A DNA stretch of 64,000 bases from G965277745 sp965277745 (GTDB lineage: Bacteria > Pseudomonadota > Gammaproteobacteria > Cardiobacteriales > Cardiobacteriaceae). The notes under the pieces were generated by a model. The model was not told the DNA's origin and ran no database searches. It saw only the letters and a program-made list of their open reading frames with translations. Location: positions 248,001 through 312,000 of the forward strand of contig OZ255837.1 in NCBI GenBank assembly GCA_965277745.1. Direction: 5' to 3'. Shown here piece by piece: positions 46,225-56,800 of the stretch. Position numbers and translations under genes: made by a program. Each line of letters starts with the position of its first letter. The stretch's first letter is position 1.

Positions 46225-47151
46225 TCAAGCGTTTTCCACGCTTTCGATCACCATCCGCGGCGAAATCTCAGTGATATCCCCTCCTCCCTGCGCCGCACAG
46301 CCCGGCGGTTGCAAAATGGTCGCCGGGGCGTCATAAATCGGGCGCGAACGCAAGGGATTGGTCGGCCCAAACAACGCGATCACCGGCACGCCGATCGCAT
46401 TGGCCAAATGCAACCCACCGGTATCGTTACCAATCACCAATCGCGCCCGCCTCAAAAGGTCGAAAAAATCGCCCAGCTTCGTCGTGCCGGCGAGATTGCC
46501 GACCCGCTCCGGCGAAAATCCCGCCGCTACCGCATCGCAGATCGCGCGATCCCTTGCCGTGCCGGTCAGCCACACCCGGGTCTCACTTTGCGCGAGAAGA
46601 TCGCGCAAAAGTGAGCGCCAATGCGCGACCGGCCAGCGTTTCCGCGGCGTGTTTTCCGACCCACAGACGAAAACAATCTCTTCCCCGGATGATTCGCGCG
46701 TGATCAGGGGTGTCAGGCAAATACCGTCGTGAAGGGCGAAATGAGCGGTGAAATCGTTCCACAGTTGGGTTTGATGACGACCACCTTCGTCTTCGGGATG
46801 GGCGATTCGATAGCGACGATTGAGTAATCTTCTCGGCCGCTCCGGCCAGGCGACGCCGAATCTTTCCGGGATACGCGCGAGGTACGCTTCAAGATCGCTG
46901 CGCTGAGAATTGGCAAACAGCACCGTATGGGCAAATTCGCGCGGAGAAAACAAAAAATGCCTGTAATAGCGCCAGTTTTTCGCTGGCAACGAGCGATAAG
47001 GAAGATCGATGTCCAGTTTTTTCAGCAATCGACCGAAAAAAGCCTGTCCGGCAAGCGTCGTGTGCGGCATTTTTTTCGCGATCGCGCGCACTACGGGAAG
47101 CGCCATCGCGACATCGCCGAGCCAATTGGGCAAACGAATCAGACATGCCAT
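46225..47151 (-). CDS. waaF: Glycosyltransferase family 9, LPS heptosyltransferase II-like
   Basis: The 308 residues begin with IRLPNWLGDVAMALPVVRAI and contain the nucleotide-sugar motif LVIGNDTGGLHLANAIGVPV and IALFGPTNPLRSRP. This is GT9, closest in pattern to WaaF, which adds the second heptose to lipid A-core. It directly abuts the stop of ald (one base apart), so ald and waaF are transcribed together. The exact sugar acceptor is inferred. Confidence 0.85.
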   Translation of the reverse strand: MACLIRLPNWLGDVAMALPVVRAIAKKMPHTTLAGQAFFGRLLKKLDIDLPYRSLPAKNWRYYRHFLFSPREFAHTVLFANSQRSDLEAYLARIPERFGVAWPERPRRLLNRRYRIAHPEDEGGRHQTQLWNDFTAHFALHDGICLTPLITRESSGEEIVFVCGSENTPRKRWPVAHWRSLLRDLLAQSETRVWLTGTARDRAICDAVAAGFSPERVGNLAGTTKLGDFFDLLRRARLVIGNDTGGLHLANAIGVPVIALFGPTNPLRSRPIYDAPATILQPPGCAAQGGGDITEISPRMVIESVENA

Positions 47152-48273
47152 CTACAATGCCCGCAGCGCCTCATTCGGATCTGTGTAGGGCAAGCTTTGC
47201 GCTTCGGCAACCGCATGGCAGGAAATCCTGCCACGACAGACAGCGAGTCCCCGCCGCAGATGGGGGTCATCGACCAACGCCTGTCGCACGCCTTTGTCGG
47301 CAATTACGAGCACATAGGGCAGGATAACGTTATTCAGAGCGTCGGTGGCCGTTTTCGCTACCGCGCCCGGCATATTCGCCACACAATAATGAACGACGCC
47401 ATCGACCAGATAAACCGGATCGTGATGTGTGGTCGCGCGACTGCTTTCACAGCACCCACCCTGATCGATCGCCACATCGACGATCACCGAACCGTTTTTC
47501 ATCGCGCCGAGCAGATCGCGGGTGATCAGCTTCGGCGCGTTGGCGCCCGGAATCAAAACCGTGCCGATCACTAGATCCGCTCCGGCGACCGCCTCCGCCA
47601 CTTGGTGTTCAGTGGAAAAAAGCGTTTCCAAGCGTCCATCGAAGAGATCATTCAAATAGCGCAAGCGCTCGACATCGCGATCGATTACGGTGACATCCGC
47701 CCCCATGCCGACGGCGATTCTCGCCGCATTGCTTCCGGCCACCCCGCCGCCCAGGACGACGACCTTTCCCGCCGCCACGCCAGCCACGCCGCCGAGGAGA
47801 ATACCGCGACCCTGGCCATATGTGTGTAAATGACAAGCGCCGACCTGAGAGGCCATGCATCCCGCGATTTCCGACATCGGCATGAGCAGTGGCAAGGTGC
47901 CTCGAGGCGAGGTGACCGTCTCGTAGGCCAATGCAATGCATCCCTGTTTCATCAGCGCTCGAACCTGTCGCGGATCGGCCGCGAGATGCAAGTAGGTGAA
48001 CAAAATCTGGTTTTCACGCAATCGTTCGTATTCTATCGCCTGCGGTTCCTTGACCTTGACAATCATCTCGCAACGGGCAAAGACTTCCTCGGCATCCGCG
48101 ACGATTTCGGCGCCGACCGCGCGATAAACGGCGTCTTCCTGACCGATACCAAGCCCGGCGCCCGTTTCGACGAGCACCCGGTGATCATGCGCGACCACTT
48201 CGCGTACCGCCTGCGGATTCAAACCGACCCGAAATTCGTCTGCTTTGATTTCTTTGGGAATACCGATGATCAT
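47152..48273 (-). CDS. ald: Ald, alanine dehydrogenase
   Basis: ATG 48273 behind AAGGAG gives 373 residues. MIIGIPKEIKADEFRVGLNP, substrate residues Lys75 and His96 (KVKEP, LHLAAD), the NAD loop KVVVLGGGVAGSNAARIAVG and VVHYCVANMPGAVAKTAT are all present. It interconverts alanine and pyruvate with NAD. Much longer reading upstream is not coding. It precedes waaF on the same transcript. Confidence 0.95.
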   Translation of the reverse strand: MIIGIPKEIKADEFRVGLNPQAVREVVAHDHRVLVETGAGLGIGQEDAVYRAVGAEIVADAEEVFARCEMIVKVKEPQAIEYERLRENQILFTYLHLAADPRQVRALMKQGCIALAYETVTSPRGTLPLLMPMSEIAGCMASQVGACHLHTYGQGRGILLGGVAGVAAGKVVVLGGGVAGSNAARIAVGMGADVTVIDRDVERLRYLNDLFDGRLETLFSTEHQVAEAVAGADLVIGTVLIPGANAPKLITRDLLGAMKNGSVIVDVAIDQGGCCESSRATTHHDPVYLVDGVVHYCVANMPGAVAKTATDALNNVILPYVLVIADKGVRQALVDDPHLRRGLAVCRGRISCHAVAEAQSLPYTDPNEALRAL

Positions 48274-48574
48274 GTTGCTTTTTTCTCCTTGCAAGGTGAG
48301 TCGATCTCGCTGCCACGAGGACGACACTTTTTTCGGTTGCACACGGGTCTGCTTGAGACAAGCGTGTGTTTCTGTCATAGTATAACAATTCTTGATCTCG
48401 ATAAATTTACTGACGAAGCCGAAAAAAGAAACGAAAACCGCTCGCACCGCTTGTTTATGCAAGCGCCTCTCCGTGTTGGCATGACGAGAAGATGTAAGAT
48501 AGTTAAATGCAAATGCTTTTTTGTTTCCTATATCCTCTTTCACTGTTCAACTGATAGACGAGCGAGGTGCTTGT

Positions 48575-49027
48575 ATGAAATATCTGCTTATTCTTTCCCT
48601 TGTGGCGGCCGCCCTGCTGGCCCGCGGGGAAGCGACGAACAACGTGTTAAGTGATTGTGCCATTCAGGAAGTCGTTCCCGGCAAGAACATGACCGTCGCC
48701 TTCTTTACCCTGCACCACGCGGGCATGGCGCAGTCGATCGTCGCAGCGGCGATTCCAAGTCTCGCCGATACCGTGGAATTGCATCGCATGGTGCGGAAAA
48801 ACGGCATCATGGAAATGGAAACAATCCAGAACTATCCGCTCAAAGACGGCGAAACGCTTTTTTTCGACGGCGATTACCATCTGATGCTGATGAAAATCGA
48901 ACACCCCCCGGCGATCGGCAGTACCCACACGATCACTCTCGTTTTCGATGATGGCAGCACGGCAAGCTGCGATGCGACAGTGAAAACAATTGAAGAAGTG
49001 TTTAGCTACAAAAAAAGTCACACTTGA
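48575..49027 (+). CDS. PCuAC-type periplasmic copper chaperone
   Basis: MKYLLILSLVAAALLARGEA at 48575 gives 150 residues with a signal peptide. The domain has MTVAFFTLHHAG, VELHRMVRKNGIMEMETIQN and GDYHLMLMKIEHPPAIGST; the His and Met residues follow the H-x-M...H-x-M copper site of the PCuAC family. Such proteins deliver Cu(I) to cytochrome oxidase. It is a single gene divergent from ald. Confidence 0.88.
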   Translation: MKYLLILSLVAAALLARGEATNNVLSDCAIQEVVPGKNMTVAFFTLHHAGMAQSIVAAAIPSLADTVELHRMVRKNGIMEMETIQNYPLKDGETLFFDGDYHLMLMKIEHPPAIGSTHTITLVFDDGSTASCDATVKTIEEVFSYKKSHT

Positions 49028-49505
49028 GCACACATTTTTATCACTTGCCTTGCCGCTTTCTCTCACTATCGGATTCTCAGGAAAGATTTTGAGTGAACAG
49101 CGTGCCTCTGCGATCGAACGCAAAAATTGTCCGCCTTGTTATTGACACCGCTCGTCTGTTTTCCGTTACTTAAGCGCCGCGCATATTCCCACAGGCGGGA
49201 AATTTTTCCACCCTTTCGCGGTGCCATCAGCAGAGTAAGGAACGCACAGCTTCTTTGCACATCCTCTTGCATCCTCCGAAAGAAAGGCCTTTGCACCAAA
49301 GCGTGCGCACACCCCCACCCGAGACGGTCAACCCTGTTTTCGCGACGTCGGCAACGCGCGATTTGCAAACCATCCGGGATGTTGTGTCGCGCAGAGCACA
49401 GCACTCCGTTTTGATCCAGAAAATGGCGCGGTATTACCGCTCACCGACAAGAAAATTCCATATCACACAGTAACACTTATCGACGTATGCGCACGGCAAT
49501 GAAGA
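49028..49505. other. Gene-free stretch between the copper chaperone and tRNA cluster
   Basis: I see no convincing coding sequence, RNA or repeat in these 478 bases. The 3' side of the tRNA transcript and a terminator should fall here, but no clear hairpin-plus-T run stands out. Confidence 0.5.
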
Positions 49506-49583
49506 TGGGGTGGATGATGGGACTCGAACCCACGACCTCCGGAATCACAATCCAGCGTTCTCACCAACTGAACTACACCCACC
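49506..49583 (-). tRNA. tRNA-His (GTG)
   Basis: The 78 bases fold as a cloverleaf with anticodon GTG in GGATTGTGATTCC, the extra G-1 opposite C73 that marks tRNA-His, a GTGGG TTCGAGT CCCAT T-arm and an encoded CCA. Confidence 0.95.
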
Positions 49584-49613
49584 ATCGTCAGGCGTTACGC
49601 CGGTTTTTCCGGC

Positions 49614-49690
49614 TGGCGCGCCCGGCAGGACTCGAACCTGCAACCTACGGCTTAGAAGGCCGTTGCTCTATCCAATTGAGCTACGGGCGC
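49614..49690 (-). tRNA. tRNA-Arg (TCT)
   Basis: The 77 bases have acceptor GCGCCCG/CGGGCGC, anticodon TCT in GGCCTTCTAAGCC, T-loop TTCGAGT, discriminator G and encoded CCA. It decodes AGA. Confidence 0.95.
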
Positions 49691-49717
49691 TTCGCGGATA
49701 AAGCATGTAACGAAACT

Positions 49718-49794
<77 letters not shown>

Positions 49795-49883
49795 CCCTCA
49801 TCACGCCTCGCCGGGGCGAGGCTGCGTATCTTACGCATTTCACCATAGGCGGTCAAGGCCAAGGCTGCTCTCCCGGATATAGG

Positions 49884-52292
49884 CTACGACTCCGGAGAGC
49901 CGTCTTTGTTTCGCTCATTCGCTTTGCCCGCATGCACCGTGTCGGTCGAGGCTTTCGAGCTACCTTTTCTCTGCCCATTTTCCGGCAAGGGCGCGGACGC
50001 TTCCCCCACCATGGTGACCTTGACCGGCGGCGTCGGTTGGCCTTTGTTCTGGCCGAAATAAACCGTTTGATGCGGATAGGGAATTTCGATGCCTGCGCGG
50101 TCGAAATAGATTTTGACCAGGCGGTTGTAGGCACGTCCGACCGTCCACTGATCGCCTGGCGTCGTCTTGATCAGGACACGTATATCGACCGAACTGTCGC
50201 CGAGTCGGGTCACCCCGGAAATGTCGATCGGTTCGAGAATATGGCAGCGCAGATCGCCTTGGACCAATTCGTCGAAAGCCACCTTGAGCTGCGCGCAAGC
50301 GGCATCGATATCCTCGTTGTAGCCGATGCCGTAGACACCCTTGTGATAGGCGAATCCGCGCATGTAATTGGAGACGGTCGTCACGCTCGAAAACGGGATA
50401 ATATGATAGGTACCTTCGAGATCACGCAGCCCGACCGAGCGCAGAGAAATACGCTCGGCTGTTCCACTGATACCACAAACGCTCACCCAGTCGCCGCTGT
50501 TCATCGCGTTTTCCAGTTGGATAAAAATCCCGGTGATCACATCCTTGACAAGCGTTTGCGCACCGAAACCAAGCGCGAGACCGAGCACCCCGGCACCGGC
50601 GATCAGTGGGCCGATATTGATGCCCATGCGCGCGAGCGTCATCATCACGCAAGTACCGATGAGGACGATGGCAAGCGCGTTTTTCGCGAGCGACAACAGC
50701 GTTTCCGCGCGCGCGCTCAAGCGGATATTGTCGCCGCTACGGGGGCTCAACCAATTTTCGATGAAACCGGCGGCTACGAGCCAAATCAGCGCATGGACGG
50801 AGAGGATCCAGAAAACGCTCATCCCCTTCTCGAAAAAAACGCCGCCACTTTCGGACATCAGCCACTTCGGCAAATCGATCACCTGCCAGACACAAAGCAG
50901 CGAAAAAAGCGCAGCGATCGGCAGCACGAAGCGTACCCCTTCGATGAGCGGCGGCAGATAGGCATCGAGGCGTTTCTCGATGCCAGGAAAATTGCGCCGC
51001 CAGCTCTCCGATAGAGAGATACGGCGCTCGATCAGGCGGGTCAACAGGGCGGAAAGCAGCACAGCGATCGCCACGACGAGCAAGGTTTGCAATGCCCCCC
51101 ACACGAGAAAAAGCAGAAACTTCTCCGAACCCAAAAGCGCGCCCAGCAGCAACAGCAAAAAATAGGCCAGCGCGAACCAATGCCAAATCAACGCGAAAAA
51201 CGCCAGGAAAAACCTGCCTGCGGCGGTATGGGCGCTTTTACTCGAACGCTCCAAGGCGGCGCACCCATCACGGCGATGGGCGATCACGCCCCACAAGGCG
51301 TAGAGGAAAGCGGCGCTCGCAAGCAACGTCGAGGTCAATTCGGTGAAATCTTCACCGAGTTCGCTGTCGATCAGCGGAACGAGGACGAGATAGCCGTAGC
51401 CAATCAGATGGATGAGTGTCATCAGCCAGTGATACCAGTAGCGGGTGAGCGCCGTATCCGACGTGAGCAGGCGCAAGCCGGTATAGTGCGGAGAAAACAC
51501 CATCCGAACGCCGATTTTGAGCAGTTCGAGGAGAACAAAGGCATTGATGAACAAGGCGGCATACAGCGGCAGGGAAGCGCCGCCGCCGATGCCATAAAAC
51601 GCGACCGCATTATTCGAAAGATAGGTAACACCGACAAGTGTGGCTTCTGCAAGCGAGACGCAAGCGATCGCGAGCAGTTTGTGCGCTAACCGTGTGGCGG
51701 CGGACTTGCCTTGCCGCGCATACAGGTCAAGACGCCGCTTTGTCGGGCGCAGAAGAAAACGTAAACCTTCGAAAACCGATAGTGCTACCACGACAATCAG
51801 GAGAAAATCCCGGCAAGCGCGCCAAAAACTCCTTCTATCGACGGTTCTCAGATGCGAATCGGTGCCGTTGACCGCGGCGATGACGCTGACAAGACTGTTA
51901 CTGATTTTGTCACCGATGCGGGTGGCGATCGCAGCGGTTTTCTCGGCCAACGCTTGCGGCAAGCGCGTGATTTTCGAGAACGCGCTATGGATCGAAGTGT
52001 TCATCGCCTGCATAGCGTTGTGGTCGCTTCCCGCCGCGGAAGGCGCGGACGAGGGGGGAGGATTTCCCCCGACATTTTGCCCCGCGCCGGCCGCGGCGAT
52101 TGCCCGTAATTGCGCGATTACCTTGCGCCGCTGCGCGGGATTCTCCAGCATGTCGGCGAAGCGAGTCAAGGTAAAGCTATCCTTCTCCTCCGGCACCGCT
52201 TGAGCGGCGCCAAGCGCCAGCGCTGATAGTGACGCAAACAGCAAGAAACCCGACAATCCGCCGATGACGAGCCATCGTCCCCGCGCGAGCAT
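49884..52292 (-). CDS. Large MscS-family mechanosensitive channel (YbiO-like)
   Basis: ATG 52292 behind GGAGGAAGG gives 802 residues. A signal-like first helix, a periplasmic helical domain (about 30-150) and about ten membrane helices come before the MscS pore helix (LIAGAGVLGLALGFGAQTLV) and the beta domain (SGDWVSVCGISGTAERISLR). The C-terminal 55 residues are a basic tail. It releases solutes under osmotic shock. It is similar in length and plan to E. coli YbiO. It stands between the tRNAs and the efflux operon. Confidence 0.92.
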   Translation of the reverse strand: MLARGRWLVIGGLSGFLLFASLSALALGAAQAVPEEKDSFTLTRFADMLENPAQRRKVIAQLRAIAAAGAGQNVGGNPPPSSAPSAAGSDHNAMQAMNTSIHSAFSKITRLPQALAEKTAAIATRIGDKISNSLVSVIAAVNGTDSHLRTVDRRSFWRACRDFLLIVVVALSVFEGLRFLLRPTKRRLDLYARQGKSAATRLAHKLLAIACVSLAEATLVGVTYLSNNAVAFYGIGGGASLPLYAALFINAFVLLELLKIGVRMVFSPHYTGLRLLTSDTALTRYWYHWLMTLIHLIGYGYLVLVPLIDSELGEDFTELTSTLLASAAFLYALWGVIAHRRDGCAALERSSKSAHTAAGRFFLAFFALIWHWFALAYFLLLLLGALLGSEKFLLFLVWGALQTLLVVAIAVLLSALLTRLIERRISLSESWRRNFPGIEKRLDAYLPPLIEGVRFVLPIAALFSLLCVWQVIDLPKWLMSESGGVFFEKGMSVFWILSVHALIWLVAAGFIENWLSPRSGDNIRLSARAETLLSLAKNALAIVLIGTCVMMTLARMGINIGPLIAGAGVLGLALGFGAQTLVKDVITGIFIQLENAMNSGDWVSVCGISGTAERISLRSVGLRDLEGTYHIIPFSSVTTVSNYMRGFAYHKGVYGIGYNEDIDAACAQLKVAFDELVQGDLRCHILEPIDISGVTRLGDSSVDIRVLIKTTPGDQWTVGRAYNRLVKIYFDRAGIEIPYPHQTVYFGQNKGQPTPPVKVTMVGEASAPLPENGQRKGSSKASTDTVHAGKANERNKDGSPES

Positions 52293-52410
52293 TATCCTTC
52301 CTCCGAAATTCAAGCTCAGTAACACCATACCATAAGACGGCTTTCCCTCAGGCGTTACACACAAGGACAATGCTTTTCGTCCTTGGCGCAGATCTGTCCG
52401 CGCGCAACTT

Positions 52411-53853
52411 CTAGTCTCGTTTGCGCAGCGGCGGTGTCTTGTCCTTTGCCGAAGGCACGTCCTTTGCGTGTTCATCGAGTCCGCCGCCCATCGCGGTATA
52501 GAGGGTGACGAAATTGTTCAAGAGGGCCAACTGCGTGGTAAGGACGTTTTTGCGCGCACTGACATCGTCTCGCTCGGCACTGAGCAGATCGAGACCGTCG
52601 GCGATCCCGGCCGTGAAACGCCGGTGCTCGAGATCGAACATCTCATGCTGTGCCTGAGCCGCGCGCCGGGCGGCTTCGTATTGCCCGAGATAGGTTTTCC
52701 GCGCGATCAGCGCGTCGCCGACTTCCTGAAAAGCCGCCGCCACCGCCGACTGGTATCTTTCTATGAGAATCTTTTTCTCCAGCTCACTCAACTTCACATT
52801 CGCGCGCAGGGCGCTGCGGTTGAAAATCGGCAGGTCGAGAGACGGCCCGAGCGACCACAACGCGTTCGGCGATTTGACGAGCGCGTCCAACTCATTCGAG
52901 GCATAGCCGAACCGTGCGGTCAAACGGATCCGCGGGAACAACGCCGCTTTGGCTACGCCGATGTTGGCATCGGCCGCGCGCAGGGCGTATTCCGCAGCGC
53001 GGATATCCGGGCGCTGTTCGAGAACGCGCGAAGGAATCCCAGGCGGCACGCGCAAGGCGGCGAACTGCTTGTCCAGAGGTTCGGCGGGCGGCAATGGCAA
53101 TTGCGCGTACGGCACGCCAAGGAGCACGCTCAAACTGTTTTGCGCCTGTTCATACTCGCGCTGATGGCTGTAGTAGTCGGCGCGTGCCGTCTCGATGGCG
53201 TTTTCATAGCCTTTCAGGGTCGACGCGCCGATCAATCCGGCATCGAACTGCAAGCGCGAAAGTCGCAGCGTTTGTTGTCGCGAGGAAAGCGTTTTTTCCG
53301 CGAGCTGCATCGATGCCTTGGCGATCCGCGCGCGGTAATAGGCCGCCGCCACCGAGCGGATCACCGCGAGTTGCGCCGCATCGCGCGCCTCGCGTGTCTG
53401 CAAATAGGTGTTGCGCGCCGCCTGCGACAGCGCGCGCACGCGGCCGAAGAAATCGAGCTCGAAATTACTCAGTCCCAGGCCAAGCTCATAGTGATCGCGA
53501 ACTTTGCTGCCCATCGCGTCGCTGCTGCGCGTTGCCGTGGCGTCACCCGCCACGCTCGGCAAGCGCTCGCTTTGTCGGATCCGGTAGGTCGCGGCGGCTT
53601 TTTCGACGTTAAGCGCCGCGCGGCGGAGATCGTGATTGTGCGCCAGGGCGACGTCGATCAACCGCTGCAATTGCGGATCGCGAAAATACTCCCGCCAGCC
53701 GAGTTCCGTCGCCTCGCGGCCTTCGCGAGCGTCGGCAAGCGAAGCCGCCATCCACTTCTCGGCCTGCGGCAGGGCCGGCTGCCGATACTCCGGCACGAAC
53801 GAACAGGCGCTCAGGAACATCACAAGCGGCAAGATTTTCCGTGCAGTTTTCAT
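52411..53853 (-). CDS. Outer-membrane channel lipoprotein of an RND pump (OprM/CusC/TtgC type)
   Basis: The 480 residues begin with a lipoprotein signal (MFLSACSFVPEYRQP). Two TolC-family OEP repeats cover about 60-260 and 270-460, with FELDFFGRVRALSQAARNTY, ALRAADANIGVAKAALFPRI and RRFTAGIADGLDLLSAERDD typical of the NodT/OprM class. It overlaps the RND gene by four bases (ATGA) and completes a tripartite drug efflux system. Confidence 0.94.
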   Translation of the reverse strand: MKTARKILPLVMFLSACSFVPEYRQPALPQAEKWMAASLADAREGREATELGWREYFRDPQLQRLIDVALAHNHDLRRAALNVEKAAATYRIRQSERLPSVAGDATATRSSDAMGSKVRDHYELGLGLSNFELDFFGRVRALSQAARNTYLQTREARDAAQLAVIRSVAAAYYRARIAKASMQLAEKTLSSRQQTLRLSRLQFDAGLIGASTLKGYENAIETARADYYSHQREYEQAQNSLSVLLGVPYAQLPLPPAEPLDKQFAALRVPPGIPSRVLEQRPDIRAAEYALRAADANIGVAKAALFPRIRLTARFGYASNELDALVKSPNALWSLGPSLDLPIFNRSALRANVKLSELEKKILIERYQSAVAAAFQEVGDALIARKTYLGQYEAARRAAQAQHEMFDLEHRRFTAGIADGLDLLSAERDDVSARKNVLTTQLALLNNFVTLYTAMGGGLDEHAKDVPSAKDKTPPLRKRD

Positions 53854-56800
53854 CGCCCCTCCTTTGCTGCGTGCGTTTCGGATGCCTCGGCATCGCCTGA
53901 AGGCAGTGCATACCGGTCCTTATTTTTACGCGGACTGCCGAATATCTTGCGCACCACCACGTAATAGATCGGCACGAAGAAAATCGCCAGCGCGGTGCCG
54001 ACGAGCATCCCCCACAACACACTGGTACCGACCGACCGCTGGCTTGCCGAACTGGCGCCGTTCGCGAAATACAGTGGCACGACACCGGCGATGAACGCCA
54101 GCGAAGTCATGATAATCGGGCGGAAACGCAAATTGGCGGCGGCGATGGCCGCCTGTACCTTGCTCATGCCCCGGGCCTGCAAATCCTTGGCGAACTCTAT
54201 GATCAAAATCGCGTTTTTCGCCGACAGCCCCATCACGGTGATCATCCCGACGCGAAAGAAAATATCATTGTCATAGCCGCGGAAATAATTCCCAAGCACC
54301 ACCCCGAGAAATCCGAGCGGCAAGACGAGCAAGACGGAAAACGGAATCGACCAGCTTTCGTACAGGGCAGCGAGGCAGAGAAAGATCGCGAGCACGGAAA
54401 AGGCGTAGAGATAGAGGGAAGAATTCCCGACGCGGACTTCTTCGAGAGACATTCCCGTCCATTCGACGGCGAAGCCTTGCGGCAGCGCTGCGACCAAACG
54501 TTCGACCTCGCGCATCGCCTCCCCACTCGAATAGCCGGGGGCCGCTTTGCCGGAGATCATCATCGCCGGATAGCCATTGTAGTGTGTTATCTGAAGGGGA
54601 GCCTTTTCCTTGCCAAGACGCGCCACCGTCGCGAGCGGCACGAGACGACCGTCATCACTGGGGACATCAAGATCGAGAATATCCGCCTCCTGCATGCGCG
54701 CGGCGGCCTTCGCCTGGACATAAACGCGCTGCATCCGCCCCTGATTGGGGAAATCGTTCACATAGCTCGCGCCAAAGGCACTGGAAAGCGTCGCGGCGAT
54801 CGCGGAAAAAGACACATTCTGCGCATAGGCCTTGTCGCGATCGATGGTGACAACGATCTGCGGGGCGTCCTCCAAACCTGTCGGGCGCGACTCGGCAAGC
54901 ACCTTGCTTTGCATCATCATCCCGAGCAACTGGTTGCGCGCGCCGAGCAAAGCGGCATGGCCAGCGCCTTCGCGATCCTGCAAACGCATTTCCCAGCCGG
55001 AAGAAACACCAAGCTCCGCAATCGGCGGAACATTGAACGCGAAAACGAGCGCCTGATTGATCTTTTGCATGATCATGCCGGTAAAGCGCTGCGCCAGGGA
55101 ATCGGCGTCTTCTCCCGCTGCCTTGCGTTCGCTCCAATCTTTGAGCGGAACGAAGCCAAAGGCCATATTCTGCCCCTGATGACCGAAAATATTGAAGCCG
55201 ACGAGAGTCAAGATGCTCTCTACCTCCTTTTGCGCGAGCAAAAGTTCCTCGGTCTGTGCGATCACCTTCTCGGTACGCTCTCGCGTGGCATCGGAGGGCA
55301 ACTGATAGTTGAGCAGTACGAAGCCCTGATCCTCGTTCGGCAGGAAAGAAGTCGGCACCTTGTTGTGGGTGAACACGCCGCCCACCGTCAGCGCGACGAA
55401 AACGAGCATCACGACGACAGTGAACCTCACGAGCCGTCCAAGGAAATATTTGTAAGAACGGGTGGCCCTTTTCACCCCGCGGTTGAAGAAGCCGAAAAAG
55501 CCGTTTTTACGATGATCTTCCCCGCCCACCGGCTTGAGTAGGGTCGCGCAAAGCGCTGGCGTCAAGGAAAGCGCCATCAAGGCGGAGACGGCAATCGCGG
55601 CGGTCATCACCAGGGCGAACTGACGATAGATTTCCCCGGTCGCGCCACCGAAAAACGCCATCGGCACGAACACGGAGACAAGCACCAGGGTGATCCCAAC
55701 AATGGCGCCGGTGATCTGTCCCATGCCTTTCCGGGTCGCCTCGTACGGGGTGAGACCTTCCTCGGCCATCAGGCGTTCGACATTTTCCACCACCACGATG
55801 GCATCGTCGACGACGATCCCGATCACGAGAACCATCGCGAACATCGAAAGCAGGTTGATCGACAAGCCGAGCGGATACATGATCGCCATCGCGCCGAACA
55901 GCGACACCGGCACCACGATCGTCGGAATCAGGGTATAGCGGATATTCTGCAAAAACAAAAACATCACCAGAAAAACCAGGAAAACCGCCTCAACCAGCGT
56001 GTGCAGCACTTTCTCGATGGAAATGCTGGCGAATTTGGAGGTGTCATACGGCATTTCCCAAGCGATCCCCGGCGGGAAATAGGGGGACAGATTCTCCATG
56101 CGGCGACGGATTTCCGCTACCGTTTCGATCGCGTTTCCGCTGCTTGACAACTGCACGCCGATACCGACCGCCGGCTGGCCATCGAGGCGCGCGGCGCTCG
56201 CATATGACTGATTGCCGAGGGCGACCTCGGCGACGTCCTTGACGCGCACGGTCGCGCCGCCTTCACTGTGTTTGACGACGATATCGCCGAACTGTTCCGT
56301 ATCCTGCAACTGCCCATAAACATCGATTCCATAGGTGACCGATTGCCCCGGCACACTCGGTAGAGCGCCGAGACTTCCCGCGGTCACCTGGGTATTTTGC
56401 GCCCGGATGGCGTTGACGACGGCGGCGAAAGAAAGGTCATACTTCTTCAATTTACCCGGATCCACCCAGATCCGCATCGCCTGTTCCGAGGCGAACACCT
56501 GCACATCGCCTATCCCCTTTGCCCGCTGCAACTCCGGTTTGACAGTGCGCACCGCGTAATCGCCAATCTCGCGCAGGGAAAGCTCGGAGTCTTCCTTGGC
56601 GGACAGGGTGACAAAGGCGAGGAAATTCGAGAGCGTGCGCGCCACGATGATGCCGTTGTCGCGCACCGCTTGAGGCAGGCGCGGCTCGGCCTGCGAGAGT
56701 TTGTTTTGCACTTCCACCTGAGCGAAATCCTCATCGCTGCCGGCGAGGAACGTCAGCCTGATCTCGCCGCTTCCGTTGGAATAAGCTTGCGACTCCATAT

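Noticed and set aside
52468..53964. 498-codon open frame antisense to the outer-membrane channel gene
   Set aside because: It mirrors the real gene, is Arg-rich with no motif, and arises from high GC.
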